From an uncultured Muribaculaceae bacterium (GTDB taxonomy: Bacteria; Bacteroidota; Bacteroidia; Bacteroidales; Muribaculaceae), in assembly GCA_910577355.1 (NCBI GenBank), contig CAJTMY010000002.1, positions 66,784 to 130,783 on the forward strand: a stretch of DNA of 64,000 nucleotides. Direction: 5' to 3'. The notes beneath the pieces are model-generated. The model was not told the origin of the DNA. It was given only the letters and a program-made list of their open reading frames with translations, and ran no database searches. Positions 1 to 8,646 of this stretch are shown piece after piece. A program made the translations under genes and the position numbers. The first letter of the stretch is position 1, and the number at the start of each line of letters is the position of its first letter.

Positions 1-898
1 CGCGCACGCCGCGGGTTACACGGTCGCACTCGGTGTAGAAGTGGCGGGCGCGGCGGGCGAAGCGGGGTGGCATGCGGTCGGCATATTTGTCGTAGAGGGC
101 GGGGGGAACGTCGCGCAGGCGCGTGTCGGCGAGCTCGCGCAGGTGCTCGCCCTCGTAGGCCTGCATTATCCATGCGGCTGTCTTGCACTCCGACACGCGC
201 AGGTTGTAGTCGGTGCCGGTGAGCTTGCGCGTCACGCCCGAGAAGAACACGCCGAGCTTGAATGGCAGCGGGCGCGGGTTCATGCCGCCGAAGGCTATGA
301 GACGGTGCTCGCCTGTCTCGGTGTCGAGCCACAGCAGCTTGTCGGCCTCGCATAGCACCACGCATGCCTGGTCGAGAATGCCGTTGTTGAGCCCTACGTA
401 TTGCCGCTCGGCCACTGATGCATAGTGTATTATCTGTCGGCGCGACAGGCCGAGGCCGTTGGCACGGTCGACAGCCATCACGAAGCCGCACAGCAACGCG
501 GCCGACGACGACAGACCGCCTATGGGCATGGAGCCCTTGACGATGCCGCGCACACCGCGCTCGAGGCGGAAGTCCTGCTGCAAGGCCCATACGGCTCCGC
601 GCAGATAGTCGCCCCAGTTGTGCTGGCGCTCGTCGACGGGGCGCTGCACGTTGAATGTCATCAGCCCCTCGAACGAGAGCGATGCCATCTCCACCTTGCC
701 GTTGTCTGTGGGCGAGAACAGGAAACTTATACCCGAGTCGAAAGCGAAGCCCGATACGAGACCGTGCTGATGGTCGACGTGCGCCCCGAGCGGGCAGATG
801 CGGTAGGGCGCGAAGAGGCGCCACACCGAGTCGCCTTCGTCGAAGAAGGTGCGGTAGGCGGCCTCAAGCTCGGCCTGCGGAAAGGTTGGATTGGTCAT
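1..898 (-). CDS. GHMP sugar kinase, galactokinase/galacturonokinase-like (3' end cut by window)
   Basis: Open from the ATG at 898 to the window edge, so only the first 299 codons are visible and the C-terminus is missing. It should phosphorylate a sugar at C1 in the cytoplasm to feed nucleotide-sugar synthesis. The substrate motif near residue 31 reads PYRICPLGAHVDHQHG, where ordinary galactokinases have GRVNLIGEHTDYN. This version, and the later NGILDQ and YNLRVSEC segments, recall plant galacturonokinases. The GHMP ATP loop PIGGLSSSAAL lies near residue 125, and RHFYTECDRV further on is galactokinase-like. The start abuts the stop of the upstream acyltransferase, so it belongs to the polysaccharide operon. 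The family is secure; the substrate (galactose, galacturonate or another uronate) is inference. Confidence 0.85.
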   Translation of the reverse strand, partial: MTNPTFPQAELEAAYRTFFDEGDSVWRLFAPYRICPLGAHVDHQHGLVSGFAFDSGISFLFSPTDNGKVEMASLSFEGLMTFNVQRPVDERQHNWGDYLRGAVWALQQDFRLERGVRGIVKGSMPIGGLSSSAALLCGFVMAVDRANGLGLSRRQIIHYASVAERQYVGLNNGILDQACVVLCEADKLLWLDTETGEHRLIAFGGMNPRPLPFKLGVFFSGVTRKLTGTDYNLRVSECKTAAWIMQAYEGEHLRELADTRLRDVPPALYDKYADRMPPRFARRARHFYTECDRVTRGVR

Positions 899-1399
899 TT
901 ATATTGTATTGTTGATGTATCCCTCGGTGGCATTCTCGCGGGGCTTGATGATGCAGGGATTGCCGAAAACCACCGAATGCGACGGGATGTCGCAGTTGAC
1001 ATATGTGTTGGGGGCTATGAGGACATCGTCGCCGACGGTGATTTTGCCTACGATCGTGGAGTTCACACCCATCCATACTTTGTCGCCGATCACGGGCACA
1101 CCCTTGCGGCGTCCGCGGTTCTCCTGACCTATGGTGACCCCCTTGTGGATATTGCAGTTGCGGCCTATGGTCACGGCAGGATTGATGGTGATGCAGTAAG
1201 GGTGGCCGATGTACAGCCCCGCGCCGATGCGGCTCGACGTCGAGATCTCGCACTTATAGGCGAAGCGCGTGATGCGCAGCATCAATTTATAAACATATTT
1301 TAACAAACGGGGGGGGGTAGACGCGGTGATTTTCCTATACCAGTACTGGTATGCCGGCAGCGCCCCCCGGCGCGCCTTGTCCGATTGCCAGTGGTTCAT
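899..1399 (-). CDS. Hexapeptide-repeat O-acetyltransferase (serine acetyltransferase-like) with C9 tract
   Basis: The 166-residue protein has a short helical N-terminus followed by a left-handed beta-helix of hexapeptide repeats, with CysE-like segments such as IGHPYCITINPAVTIG and GDKVWMGVNSTIVG. It would move an acetyl group from acetyl-CoA to a sugar or amino-acid acceptor. The operon position points to glycan decoration rather than cysteine synthesis. Eight bases separate it from the epimerase upstream, and the sugar kinase starts at the base after its stop. A run of nine C (coding strand, 1317-1309) lies inside codons 30-33 (T-P-P-R). A one-base slip there would truncate the protein, so expression may be phase variable. 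The frame is intact here. Confidence 0.85.
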   Translation of the reverse strand: MNHWQSDKARRGALPAYQYWYRKITASTPPRLLKYVYKLMLRITRFAYKCEISTSSRIGAGLYIGHPYCITINPAVTIGRNCNIHKGVTIGQENRGRRKGVPVIGDKVWMGVNSTIVGKITVGDDVLIAPNTYVNCDIPSHSVVFGNPCIIKPRENATEGYINNTI

Positions 1400-1407
1400 A
1401 TGGGATG

Positions 1408-2403
1408 TTATTCGCTTACAAATTGGATATCGTCGGTGCGGGGATGGACGAATTCAAATTCGAGGGTGCGGGCGAGGCCGTCGTCGAGGGTGAACGGAGC
1501 CTTGAAGCCGCAACTGTGTACCTTGGTGGCGTCGAATTCGGTGGTGGCGCAGAATTTCTTGACGCGTACAGATGATACGGTGAGTTTCTTGCGGGTAATT
1601 GCCGCAAGGGCATCGAAGCAGTAGCCGCCCGCCATGCCGAGCCAGTAGGGGAAGTGTGTGGCGGGGATGTGCTTGCCGAGCACTTTGCTGACGTGCGCCA
1701 CGAGCTGATTCATGTTGTTGTCGGGCTTGTCGATGTAGTTGAACACGTTGTAGCCGTCGGTGACGTTGTCGATCATGTATTTGACGAAGGCCACGATGTT
1801 GCCCACGTAGGCCATCGACTTCTTGTTCTCGCCTTTGCCCACCATCAGGAATTTGCCGGACGATATCTGCCGGAGCAGGTTGTAGACGTTGCCTCGGTTG
1901 CGCTCGCCAAATATCACGGTGGGGCGGATGATGTCGATGTTCCAGTCAGGATGCGATTCGTGCCACCGCTGCAACACCTGCTCGGCCTGCCACTTCGACT
2001 TGCCGTAGTGGTTGAAGGGGTCGGCCGGATGGTTCTCATCGGGATTCTTCTTGTTGAGACCGTATACAGCAACCGACGAGAAGAATATTATGCGGTGGAT
2101 GCCGTTACGCTCCATGGCGCGGAGGGTCACCTCCATGCCGCCTACGTTTGTGTCGTAGTAGAGCGACACGGGCGATACATCGTCGCGGTGCTGTGCGGCG
2201 AGGAGCACCACCACGTCGGCGCCGCGCAACTCACGATCCATCTGCTCCTGATCGCGCACATCGCCTATTACGGTGATGTCGTTGAAAAAATGGCTTGGCA
2301 ACAGGTCGATATTGCGTAGTTCGTAGTGCCCGGGCTCCTGTCGGAGCAGGTCAATAAGCCGCGTGCCCACAAACCCGCTGCCGCCTATCATTGCTATTTT
2401 CAT
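1408..2403 (-). CDS. NAD-dependent nucleotide-sugar epimerase/dehydratase (extended SDR)
   Basis: The 331-residue cytoplasmic protein has the Rossmann glycine motif GGSGFVG at 7-13, SSVAVYG near 109-115 and the catalytic Y133-x-x-x-K137 pair. This is the layout of extended short-chain dehydrogenases acting on UDP- or GDP-sugars. It probably makes an activated sugar for the surface polysaccharide. Its start overlaps the stop of the upstream GT2 by four bases (ATGA type), so the two are translationally coupled. The substrate cannot be told from sequence alone. A 4-epimerase or 4-reductase role is plausible given the sugar kinase downstream. Confidence 0.88.
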   Translation of the reverse strand: MKIAMIGGSGFVGTRLIDLLRQEPGHYELRNIDLLPSHFFNDITVIGDVRDQEQMDRELRGADVVVLLAAQHRDDVSPVSLYYDTNVGGMEVTLRAMERNGIHRIIFFSSVAVYGLNKKNPDENHPADPFNHYGKSKWQAEQVLQRWHESHPDWNIDIIRPTVIFGERNRGNVYNLLRQISSGKFLMVGKGENKKSMAYVGNIVAFVKYMIDNVTDGYNVFNYIDKPDNNMNQLVAHVSKVLGKHIPATHFPYWLGMAGGYCFDALAAITRKKLTVSSVRVKKFCATTEFDATKVHSCGFKAPFTLDDGLARTLEFEFVHPRTDDIQFVSE

Positions 2404-3194
2404 TTCTGTTGTTTACGCTTTTTATAATCTTGTTTCTGTTTGATCTTTTTGTAGAAATAATATGGCAGGAAGTAGCAATAAAGAATTGCTGCCGATTTCA
2501 AGCCGTTGTTGCCGAGCACATCATGGTATACCGCATAATTATACCGCAGCATCTCGATTTTATTGGACGATATAGAACCCGACCTTACGCGATATAGCGC
2601 CAAAGGCTCTTGAAGTCCGTAAGCCTTGCCCGTCTTGCGTATGATGTCTATCCACAGACACCAGTCCTGCCGTTTTCGTATCGACGGCATGAAGTGCTTG
2701 CCTATTTTCTCCGCATCGTAGATTGCGGTGAGGCATCCGATACCGTTATCACGCAATATTTTGTTGAAGTTCAGGCTACGCAGACATTGCACGTAACCAT
2801 TAATAGTACCGGATTCGTCGCAGGTATCATAAGAGGTGTATGTAAGTCCATAACCGTTATCGACCATGAATTTAAGCTGACGTTCCAGTTTCTCGGGTTT
2901 CCAACGGTCATCACTGTCGCAGAAAGCAATAAAACGGCCTTTTGCCTTGCGTATAGAATTATTGCGTGCAATACCTGCACCGGAATTCTTGTCAAGACAC
3001 AACAGCCTGATACGCGAATCTTTTTCGGCATACCGCATTATCACCTCACGAGACGTATCGGTAGAACAATCGTCGGTGATAAGCAGCTCCCAGTTAGTAT
3101 AAGTCTGTGACTGAATCGACTCTATCGTCTCTCCGATAAAGTCACTGCAATTATATGATGCCGTGATAATCGACACCAATCCATAATCGGTCAT
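2400..3194 (-). CDS. Family 2 glycosyltransferase
   Basis: The 264-residue protein has the GT-A opening VSIITASYNCSDFIGETI at 7-24, the nucleotide-binding DDCSTD at 41-46 and the metal-binding DSDD at 93-96. RKRQDWCLW near residue 165 matches the ED/QD-x-x-W acceptor motif of family 2. It should add one sugar to the lipid-linked repeat unit at the inner face of the inner membrane. There is no clear membrane segment apart from a hydrophobic, basic C-terminus that may bind the membrane. The donor sugar is unknown. Confidence 0.9.
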   Translation of the reverse strand: MTDYGLVSIITASYNCSDFIGETIESIQSQTYTNWELLITDDCSTDTSREVIMRYAEKDSRIRLLCLDKNSGAGIARNNSIRKAKGRFIAFCDSDDRWKPEKLERQLKFMVDNGYGLTYTSYDTCDESGTINGYVQCLRSLNFNKILRDNGIGCLTAIYDAEKIGKHFMPSIRKRQDWCLWIDIIRKTGKAYGLQEPLALYRVRSGSISSNKIEMLRYNYAVYHDVLGNNGLKSAAILYCYFLPYYFYKKIKQKQDYKKRKQQK

Positions 3195-3224
3195 AAGATG
3201 TATATAATGTTATATAGGCTCGGA

Positions 3225-4121
3225 TCAGTTGTCAATTTGAATCATACCTCCAAGTCTGTAATCCCATTCATGTGGCGTAATAGGAGTGTATCCCCCCGCA
3301 GGTGCAAAGGTCATTTCTCCGAAGAAAACTCGATTATCATGTTCATAAAGATCTATCCGGACAAAATTGAACCCTTTGGAAAGAGTCTTGGCAACCTTTA
3401 CCATTTCGTCAAATTTAGCAGGCTTTGGAGCGGAATACTCCATTGAATCACCACCGGTGATAAATAGAGCTTTATTCCAATCCATATCATAAAATACTTT
3501 TTTATGATTACCAAGACGATCGATATACAGTTCAACATATTTAGGCTCTCCATCAAAGCAGAAGAATTTGTAGTCGGTAATGTTATATTCGAGCATTTCC
3601 TCGCAAATCAACTTATTGCCACCGATATATTCTTTCTGCCGAGAAAGATAATAATTGTTTATTTTTAGCCATTTGCGCAATGTCGCCTTCGTGTTTTCGA
3701 CATTGAGATGTGATTTATCATGGCAGATAATATTAAATCCAGATCCCTTTGTCATTTTGAGGACAAACTGGGATGGTAGCAAATCAAAGTCAATCGATTC
3801 AACATTATCAATAGCTAAATCGCCATTATGATTTAACTGAATAAGCTTAACAAGATATTGTGCTCCGATAGTTTTTTCAATATATATCCGAACGTCATAC
3901 TTGTCTGCCAATTTATTTTTTAACGGGATATTGCCGTGGCTCTTTGCCCATTGGAGTTTCTCGCTGAAAGTTTTAGGTTTGCGAATATTCATCCAATGAT
4001 ATTTTACGCCGAACCGTTTGTGCATTATGTACCCGAGCAGATTGTGATAAAGGATATCAGGTAGCAATGAAAAACAGTATTTACATAATCCGTAATACAG
4101 ATTGCGATATTTTCCGGCCAT
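3225..4121 (-). CDS. TupA-like ATP-grasp protein
   Basis: The 298-residue protein has the opening of the TupA-like ATP-grasp family (PF14305): a hydrophobic N-terminus, then KPKTFSEKLQWAK. It continues with FVLKMTKGSG for nucleotide binding, KFFCFDGEPKYVELYIDR, and a closing FVRIDLYEHDNRVFFGEMTF with the acidic metal ligands. ATP-grasp ligases join an amine to a carboxylate. TupA itself takes part in teichuronopeptide synthesis, so attachment of an amino acid or similar group to the glycan is a reasonable guess. A paralogue lies at 9090-10013 in the same operon. The family is secure and the reaction is not known. Confidence 0.85.
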   Translation of the reverse strand: MAGKYRNLYYGLCKYCFSLLPDILYHNLLGYIMHKRFGVKYHWMNIRKPKTFSEKLQWAKSHGNIPLKNKLADKYDVRIYIEKTIGAQYLVKLIQLNHNGDLAIDNVESIDFDLLPSQFVLKMTKGSGFNIICHDKSHLNVENTKATLRKWLKINNYYLSRQKEYIGGNKLICEEMLEYNITDYKFFCFDGEPKYVELYIDRLGNHKKVFYDMDWNKALFITGGDSMEYSAPKPAKFDEMVKVAKTLSKGFNFVRIDLYEHDNRVFFGEMTFAPAGGYTPITPHEWDYRLGGMIQIDN

Positions 4122-4127
4122 GATTAA

Positions 4128-5144
4128 TTATTTTTTACAAGCTTTTTCTAAATCATGTATAATTGATAGGTTAACTATATTTCCGTCGTATAAGTCGAAT
4201 GATGCCAATGCGTTTTTCGATAATGTGGTATAGTCAACATTCTCTGCACGTTTTATTGCGTCGACGATTGATTGTGGATTATGGGCTTCACATATAAGAC
4301 CGTTTTTACCGTCCTCAATCATTTCAGGAATACCACCTACGTTAGAGGCGATAATAGGCAGGCCACAACCAAAAGCCTCGATTATGATTCCGGGATAACC
4401 TTCTTTCCAAGTTGGCAGCAGCAGCAATGAATATTTTGAAAGAGTATCAGTCACTTGGTCTGAAGGTAATACGCCCTTATAATGTCCATCAAGATCTTCG
4501 AGTTTATATCCCATTAAAGTTCCATAAATATCAATGTCATATTCATCACCTAAAATTTTGAACGCCTCCAAAAGTTCATCTATACCTTTTTCTTTACGTA
4601 CATGCGACATAAATACCATTTTGCGACGGTTGAACGGTTCGGTTATATTGCGCTGATTCTTTGTTCGCACCCGAGTATTCGGTATCCATTTGCTGTTTTT
4701 GTTATATCTAAGGCCAAATGGTAGAAGTGATTTCAGCTCCCAATACAATCCCGACGCTGCACTCATTGCCCATCTTATTCCGACTCTTTTCCATTTAGGC
4801 GCATTTTCGTAATCTTTTTGAAATCCGCCACCGAATTTTTTTAGGAAAAGAGGTTTGTTGAATATCTTCGATGCTAATGCGGCAAACGGAGCTATGAAGA
4901 AATAATCATTTTTGCTTCCATGTAAGAATATTACGTCACTCTTTGGTGCGTACTTGAAAATCTGCCAGATTATAGATATAATGGCAATCGGTAGATTTTC
5001 ATAATTGAATTTATTAGCATCGATGATTATCGTATTATATTTATTATCAGTGCAGTATTTAATCCAATTCTCAAAAAGGACTTCCGAACCTCCAATAGTA
5101 ACACCATCATTATTAAGACGGGGACCTATTAGTAATTGTTTCAT
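4128..5144 (-). CDS. Family 4 glycosyltransferase
   Basis: The 338-residue GT-B enzyme has an N-terminal acceptor domain opening with a GGSEVLFENW glycine loop (18-27). A C-terminal donor domain carries RKEKGIDELLEAF (183-195) and the retaining-GT4 signature EGYPGIIIEAFGCGLP (248-263) with both glutamates of the EX7E motif. It probably adds a sugar to the repeat unit. The coding sequence is A+T-rich, like the rest of the operon core. Seven to 20 bases separate it from its neighbours, fitting co-transcription. The next gene upstream is the HNH nuclease of the defence-like pair. Confidence 0.9.
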   Translation of the reverse strand: MKQLLIGPRLNNDGVTIGGSEVLFENWIKYCTDNKYNTIIIDANKFNYENLPIAIISIIWQIFKYAPKSDVIFLHGSKNDYFFIAPFAALASKIFNKPLFLKKFGGGFQKDYENAPKWKRVGIRWAMSAASGLYWELKSLLPFGLRYNKNSKWIPNTRVRTKNQRNITEPFNRRKMVFMSHVRKEKGIDELLEAFKILGDEYDIDIYGTLMGYKLEDLDGHYKGVLPSDQVTDTLSKYSLLLLPTWKEGYPGIIIEAFGCGLPIIASNVGGIPEMIEDGKNGLICEAHNPQSIVDAIKRAENVDYTTLSKNALASFDLYDGNIVNLSIIHDLEKACKK

Positions 5145-5162
5145 ATTATAGTGATAATAAAA

Positions 5163-5837
5163 TTATGTAATAGGGAATTCGATATTCCGATCGCGCAACA
5201 TCCACTTTTTGAATGCTGTAAATTCTGATGCGTTTTCGATTTCTTGATTTATGGCAGTTTTTAGTTGGCTTTTACGCGCAGCGTCTGTTGTGGTGAGATA
5301 TTCAAACAGTTTTTGTTGAAAATTGCGTAATTCCGTAGTCAATTTGACTCGTAGATTGAAAGCTTCCTGACTGCGTATTGCTGTCTTTGTGCCGTTGTAT
5401 ACGGCGTCGAGCAGCCGGATGGTATTATCAATCTGTTGTTGATATGCCGGAGCGGGAGTTGCCAAATTTTGTGTTATTTTCGCAATGACTTTCAAATCAT
5501 CTGAAATATCGAGTCGGTATTCTATCCACAGATCAGGAAACTGCTCGGGATCGGTGCAGTTGATGATAGTGGATGGTGAGGTTCTGAAAAGATCGTTCTT
5601 GGTATTGTTGCAATGTGAGCAGGCATACATCAGATTTGGCCAATGGAATTTAAGTGCGACATTGCCTCGATGTTCGGTAAAGTGCTCTACATTGATGGAG
5701 GTAGGTCGTAGTATCTCACAGATATAGCACTTGTTGTGCGAATCTTCGCGTAGAGCGGTTACAGTATCCTCCTCTGTGTACGATCGTTGTGCTGCAAGCG
5801 ATGCCGGTGCTTCGGGGCGTTTAGTGTACGATACCAT
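5163..5837 (-). CDS. ptuB: HNH endonuclease, PtuB-like (putative Septu defence nuclease)
   Basis: The 224-residue protein has a zinc-bound HNH fold: C37-x-x-C40, then VEHF with the catalytic H52, HWPNL with N68, and C73-x-x-C76 followed by NN and K80. This is the pattern of PtuB/TIGR02646-type nucleases. The rest is helical with no clear second domain. Its start lies 17 bases inside the upstream AAA ATPase gene, so the two are translationally coupled. An ATPase plus an HNH nuclease is the make-up of Septu, in which the complex cuts nucleic acid during phage infection. Assignment to Septu is inference; a retron-linked PtuAB is less likely, as no reverse transcriptase gene is nearby. The pair interrupts a row of glycosyltransferase genes. 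Confidence 0.75.
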   Translation of the reverse strand: MVSYTKRPEAPASLAAQRSYTEEDTVTALREDSHNKCYICEILRPTSINVEHFTEHRGNVALKFHWPNLMYACSHCNNTKNDLFRTSPSTIINCTDPEQFPDLWIEYRLDISDDLKVIAKITQNLATPAPAYQQQIDNTIRLLDAVYNGTKTAIRSQEAFNLRVKLTTELRNFQQKLFEYLTTTDAARKSQLKTAINQEIENASEFTAFKKWMLRDRNIEFPIT

Positions 5838-7071
5838 TGAACTTGTCTACGTGTTTGATCTTGGCCTGCAGCCATCGATTCTGAAGTTCTATCGGTTGGA
5901 AGTCGGTCAATTCGCTGATTTTCTTGTCAAAGTTTAGTAAAATAGCCCGTTGGTTGTCATCCAGGTGATCTTGCTCAAGTAGCAATATGGCTTTGTTCAA
6001 CTCTTCGATTATTATTTTGGAATATTGGCTTACATTGAAATATCCTTCGACAAGATTGCTGTATGAGTATTGGGACAGGTCGCTGTATTGCTGATGGCTT
6101 TTCATGTCGAATATCACAGCATTGCTTATCGAGGACAATACAAACGGTGAGTGTGTGGTGACGATGAACTGTATGTTGGGAAAGAATTTTGTGAGGAACG
6201 GCAAAATTTTCTGCTGAAGCTCTACGTGCAGATGTGTTTCAATTTCATCTATTATGGCTATGCCGGGCATCGCATAGGTATTGAGCGGATTGGTCGACAT
6301 CGCAAGCATGAGGTCAGTAACGATTTTAAGGATGGCAGAATATCCATCGGACAGTTGAGAGAACCCATATGCAACTTTGCCCCGTTCATTAACAGAGTAA
6401 TTGTAATGTTGGCGATCGAAATCCAAATAGAAGTCTTTATGCCCGAATAACTCGGCAAGAGCATCGTTGAGATTGTCGAACCACCGCAGTATCTCGTCAT
6501 AATCGGCCTTTGTCTTTTCTCTTGTGGCTTCGTCGACGGCAGTGTTCATATCCTGAAAAAGATATGCCTGCTGTGTTTTCATGTTTACAAGCTGCTGTAC
6601 GAACTGTTCGCCGGTTGAGATCTCAGGAAGAGCCTTCGGTCCGGCCGGTGTGTTGAATACACCTTTGCGGTGAGCTTCGGAGTTGTATACGAGAAATTTG
6701 TGCAGATGGCGAGATGTGTGATATGCCGGCCAAGAAATGATGTCTGTGACAATCTTCGACTCGTTCTTCTTCTTTGTTAAGTCGTTAAAAAAGAACCGTA
6801 TATGAACTTCAGCCTTATTGCTGTCGATGTGTCTTCCGATTTCGTCCCATGAATGTATATCATATTCTTGGATATTCTGAGCGATTTGATCGGTATAGCT
6901 TATACGTTGAGTCAAAGAATTGTATAGCTCTTTTACAAGCGTTGTCTTGCCGCAGCCGTTTGGTCCGGTGATGATAAGGTGTTGCCTTTTTTCATCTGAG
7001 AGATGAATCTCGCATGGCGGGGTGTTGCGAAGATCCCGAATGGTGATATGACTTATAAATTCGTAGGGCAT
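5821..7071 (-). CDS. ptuA: AAA/ABC-type ATPase, PtuA-like (putative Septu defence ATPase)
   Basis: The 416-residue protein has one SMC/RecF-like nucleotide-binding domain split by a helical insert. Walker A is GPNGCGKTT (36-44), the signature is LSDGYSAIL (240-248), Walker B is GIAIIDE (270-276) and the switch histidine is in TTHSPF (305-310). All catalytic residues are present. Such proteins (AAA_21/AAA_15 group) act as sensors or motors with nucleases. Here the next gene, overlapping by 17 bases, encodes an HNH nuclease. The length is near that of known PtuA proteins. An OLD-type nuclease is excluded because no TOPRIM domain follows. It lies 12 bases after a GT4 gene and has no visible promoter of its own. 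Confidence 0.75.
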   Translation of the reverse strand: MPYEFISHITIRDLRNTPPCEIHLSDEKRQHLIITGPNGCGKTTLVKELYNSLTQRISYTDQIAQNIQEYDIHSWDEIGRHIDSNKAEVHIRFFFNDLTKKKNESKIVTDIISWPAYHTSRHLHKFLVYNSEAHRKGVFNTPAGPKALPEISTGEQFVQQLVNMKTQQAYLFQDMNTAVDEATREKTKADYDEILRWFDNLNDALAELFGHKDFYLDFDRQHYNYSVNERGKVAYGFSQLSDGYSAILKIVTDLMLAMSTNPLNTYAMPGIAIIDEIETHLHVELQQKILPFLTKFFPNIQFIVTTHSPFVLSSISNAVIFDMKSHQQYSDLSQYSYSNLVEGYFNVSQYSKIIIEELNKAILLLEQDHLDDNQRAILLNFDKKISELTDFQPIELQNRWLQAKIKHVDKFNGIVH

Positions 7072-7083
7072 AGAACAATCTTT

Positions 7084-8148
7084 TTAGTCGAGAAGCGACA
7101 AGTATTTGTCTGCAAATGCCTTTGGTGAGCATAGATCTTCTATTCGTCGACGGTTTTGCCGACCGATTGATGATCGTTCTTCGGGCGTTAGATTTATCAT
7201 GCGTTCAAGCGCATCGGCTATGGATTTCGGATCATTAGGATCGGCGTGGAAGCGGGTATCGGTCATAATTAACGGAGAATCGCATACAGCTGTAATCACA
7301 GCCGGTAGGCCGCATGCCATAGCCTCGCACAGAACGTTGGGGAATCCTTCGTATAGCGATGGCAGACAAAAAATATCCATTTCTCGGTAACGCTCGGCGA
7401 TATCTTGCGCACTTCCATGAAACGTAATGACGTCCTCCAAATGCAGTCCATTACATTTTTGGTTTACCTGCGAAAAATAATCGTTATATTCAGGTCTGCC
7501 ATACCAATGAAAACGGGCGTTGATTCCACGGTCGCGCAATATGGAGATTGCATCTAAATACGTGAGGACATTTTTTTGAGGTGCGATTCGTGCAACAGTA
7601 ACAATGTCAATATATACCTTTTCAATTCGATTAATTGTCGGTTTAAATTTATCAAGATCGATCATGTTTGTGATTACAGAAACTTTCTGCAACAATGATG
7701 GAAAATATTTCTTGATAAATTCGGCTTGCGAGAAACTATTCGGAACAATATGGTCGGCCAAGCGATATAGACTGAACTTCAGGCGTTCTTTGCGTGTCAA
7801 ATATTGAGTTGTATTCCTTTCCGAAACTGCCAAGTTGAACCTCGTAAAGAATCGTGCTATGCAGGCCGACATGGATGTGCCCGTCTTATATGTAATAACC
7901 AGTTCAGGTTTCCATTGCCGTACAAGTTTAGCAATTACAAAGGGACGTTTACAAGCGTTTTTCCCGGATGAAAATATTTCTGTGGTAACACCATTATTCT
8001 CCAAATCTTGCGCATATACATTAACGCCGGAGTAAAATTTTATAAGGCGCACTTCGCATTCGGCCTTTTTCAGTTCCATTGCGAGGTAGCTCATTTGGCG
8101 CTCTGCGCCACCTTGTCCCATCTCGTCGATAAGAAGTAGAATCCTCAT
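7084..8148 (-). CDS. Family 4 glycosyltransferase
   Basis: The 354-residue GT-B enzyme has the classic GT4 opening with GQGGAER at 11-17, a linker with NSFSQAEF near 137, TVARIAPQKN at 184-193 and the donor-site signature EGFPNVLCEAMACGLP (267-282). It should transfer a hexose or N-acetylhexosamine to the growing repeat unit. It follows the small membrane protein gene by 15 bases and precedes the ATPase gene by 12, so all appear to lie on one transcript. Linkage and donor cannot be predicted. Confidence 0.9.
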   Translation of the reverse strand: MRILLLIDEMGQGGAERQMSYLAMELKKAECEVRLIKFYSGVNVYAQDLENNGVTTEIFSSGKNACKRPFVIAKLVRQWKPELVITYKTGTSMSACIARFFTRFNLAVSERNTTQYLTRKERLKFSLYRLADHIVPNSFSQAEFIKKYFPSLLQKVSVITNMIDLDKFKPTINRIEKVYIDIVTVARIAPQKNVLTYLDAISILRDRGINARFHWYGRPEYNDYFSQVNQKCNGLHLEDVITFHGSAQDIAERYREMDIFCLPSLYEGFPNVLCEAMACGLPAVITAVCDSPLIMTDTRFHADPNDPKSIADALERMINLTPEERSSIGRQNRRRIEDLCSPKAFADKYLSLLD

Positions 8149-8163
8149 ATTTGGCCGAATGTT

Positions 8164-8646
8164 TTAATTTTTGATCTTGTTGGGGTTGTCGGCGGATATC
8201 TCCGATGCGGGGATTTTGTTTTCCTGTTTGAACCCTGCTTCTTTCATTGTGGTGTTGATATCGTCGAGTCGGTTTATTATCTTGTCAACGTTGTCGCCGA
8301 GTTTATTACTCGTGATACGGATTTCGGAATATAGGTCGGATATCTTGTGTGCAATTTTGTTGAAGCTCTCAAAATGGCGTTCGGTCTGAGAGTTGGATGT
8401 GTATGTGAGCTGTATGGCCATTATCGACAGGGTGATCGACAGAAGTAATGCGCCGTTTGACACAAATGCAATTATATTGTCACCGTTAATAACCGTATTT
8501 TTGTTGAATAGCAGGCATATAAGAACGATTACAGCGATGAACAGCAGTCCTATTATCCAACATATGTTGACGCGTGTAACGGTAGACCAACCTTTATTGG
8601 GCACGGAATTATCGTTGTCCGGTTTCTTTTTTGAAAGTCTACTCAT
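8164..8646 (-). CDS. Unknown two-helix membrane protein with coiled-coil tail
   Basis: I chose the ATG at 8646 because it overlaps the upstream gene by eight bases; an in-frame extension to 8733 would overlap it much more and reads poorly. The 160-residue product has a charged N-terminus and two hydrophobic segments (about 26-46 and 58-78). A polar tail follows with heptad-like helices (HFESFNKIAHKISDLYSEI, then KIINRLDDINTTMK) that looks able to form a coiled coil. No enzyme motif is visible. It shares no recognised family with glycan genes. It is coupled to the equally unknown gene at 8639-9061, so the two may work together. Confidence 0.6.
   Translation of the reverse strand: MSRLSKKKPDNDNSVPNKGWSTVTRVNICWIIGLLFIAVIVLICLLFNKNTVINGDNIIAFVSNGALLLSITLSIMAIQLTYTSNSQTERHFESFNKIAHKISDLYSEIRITSNKLGDNVDKIINRLDDINTTMKEAGFKQENKIPASEISADNPNKIKN

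Noticed and set aside
425..1303. 292-codon open frame on the plus strand at the left end
   Set aside because: It covers the GHMP kinase and acyltransferase genes in antisense; both have strong family motifs.
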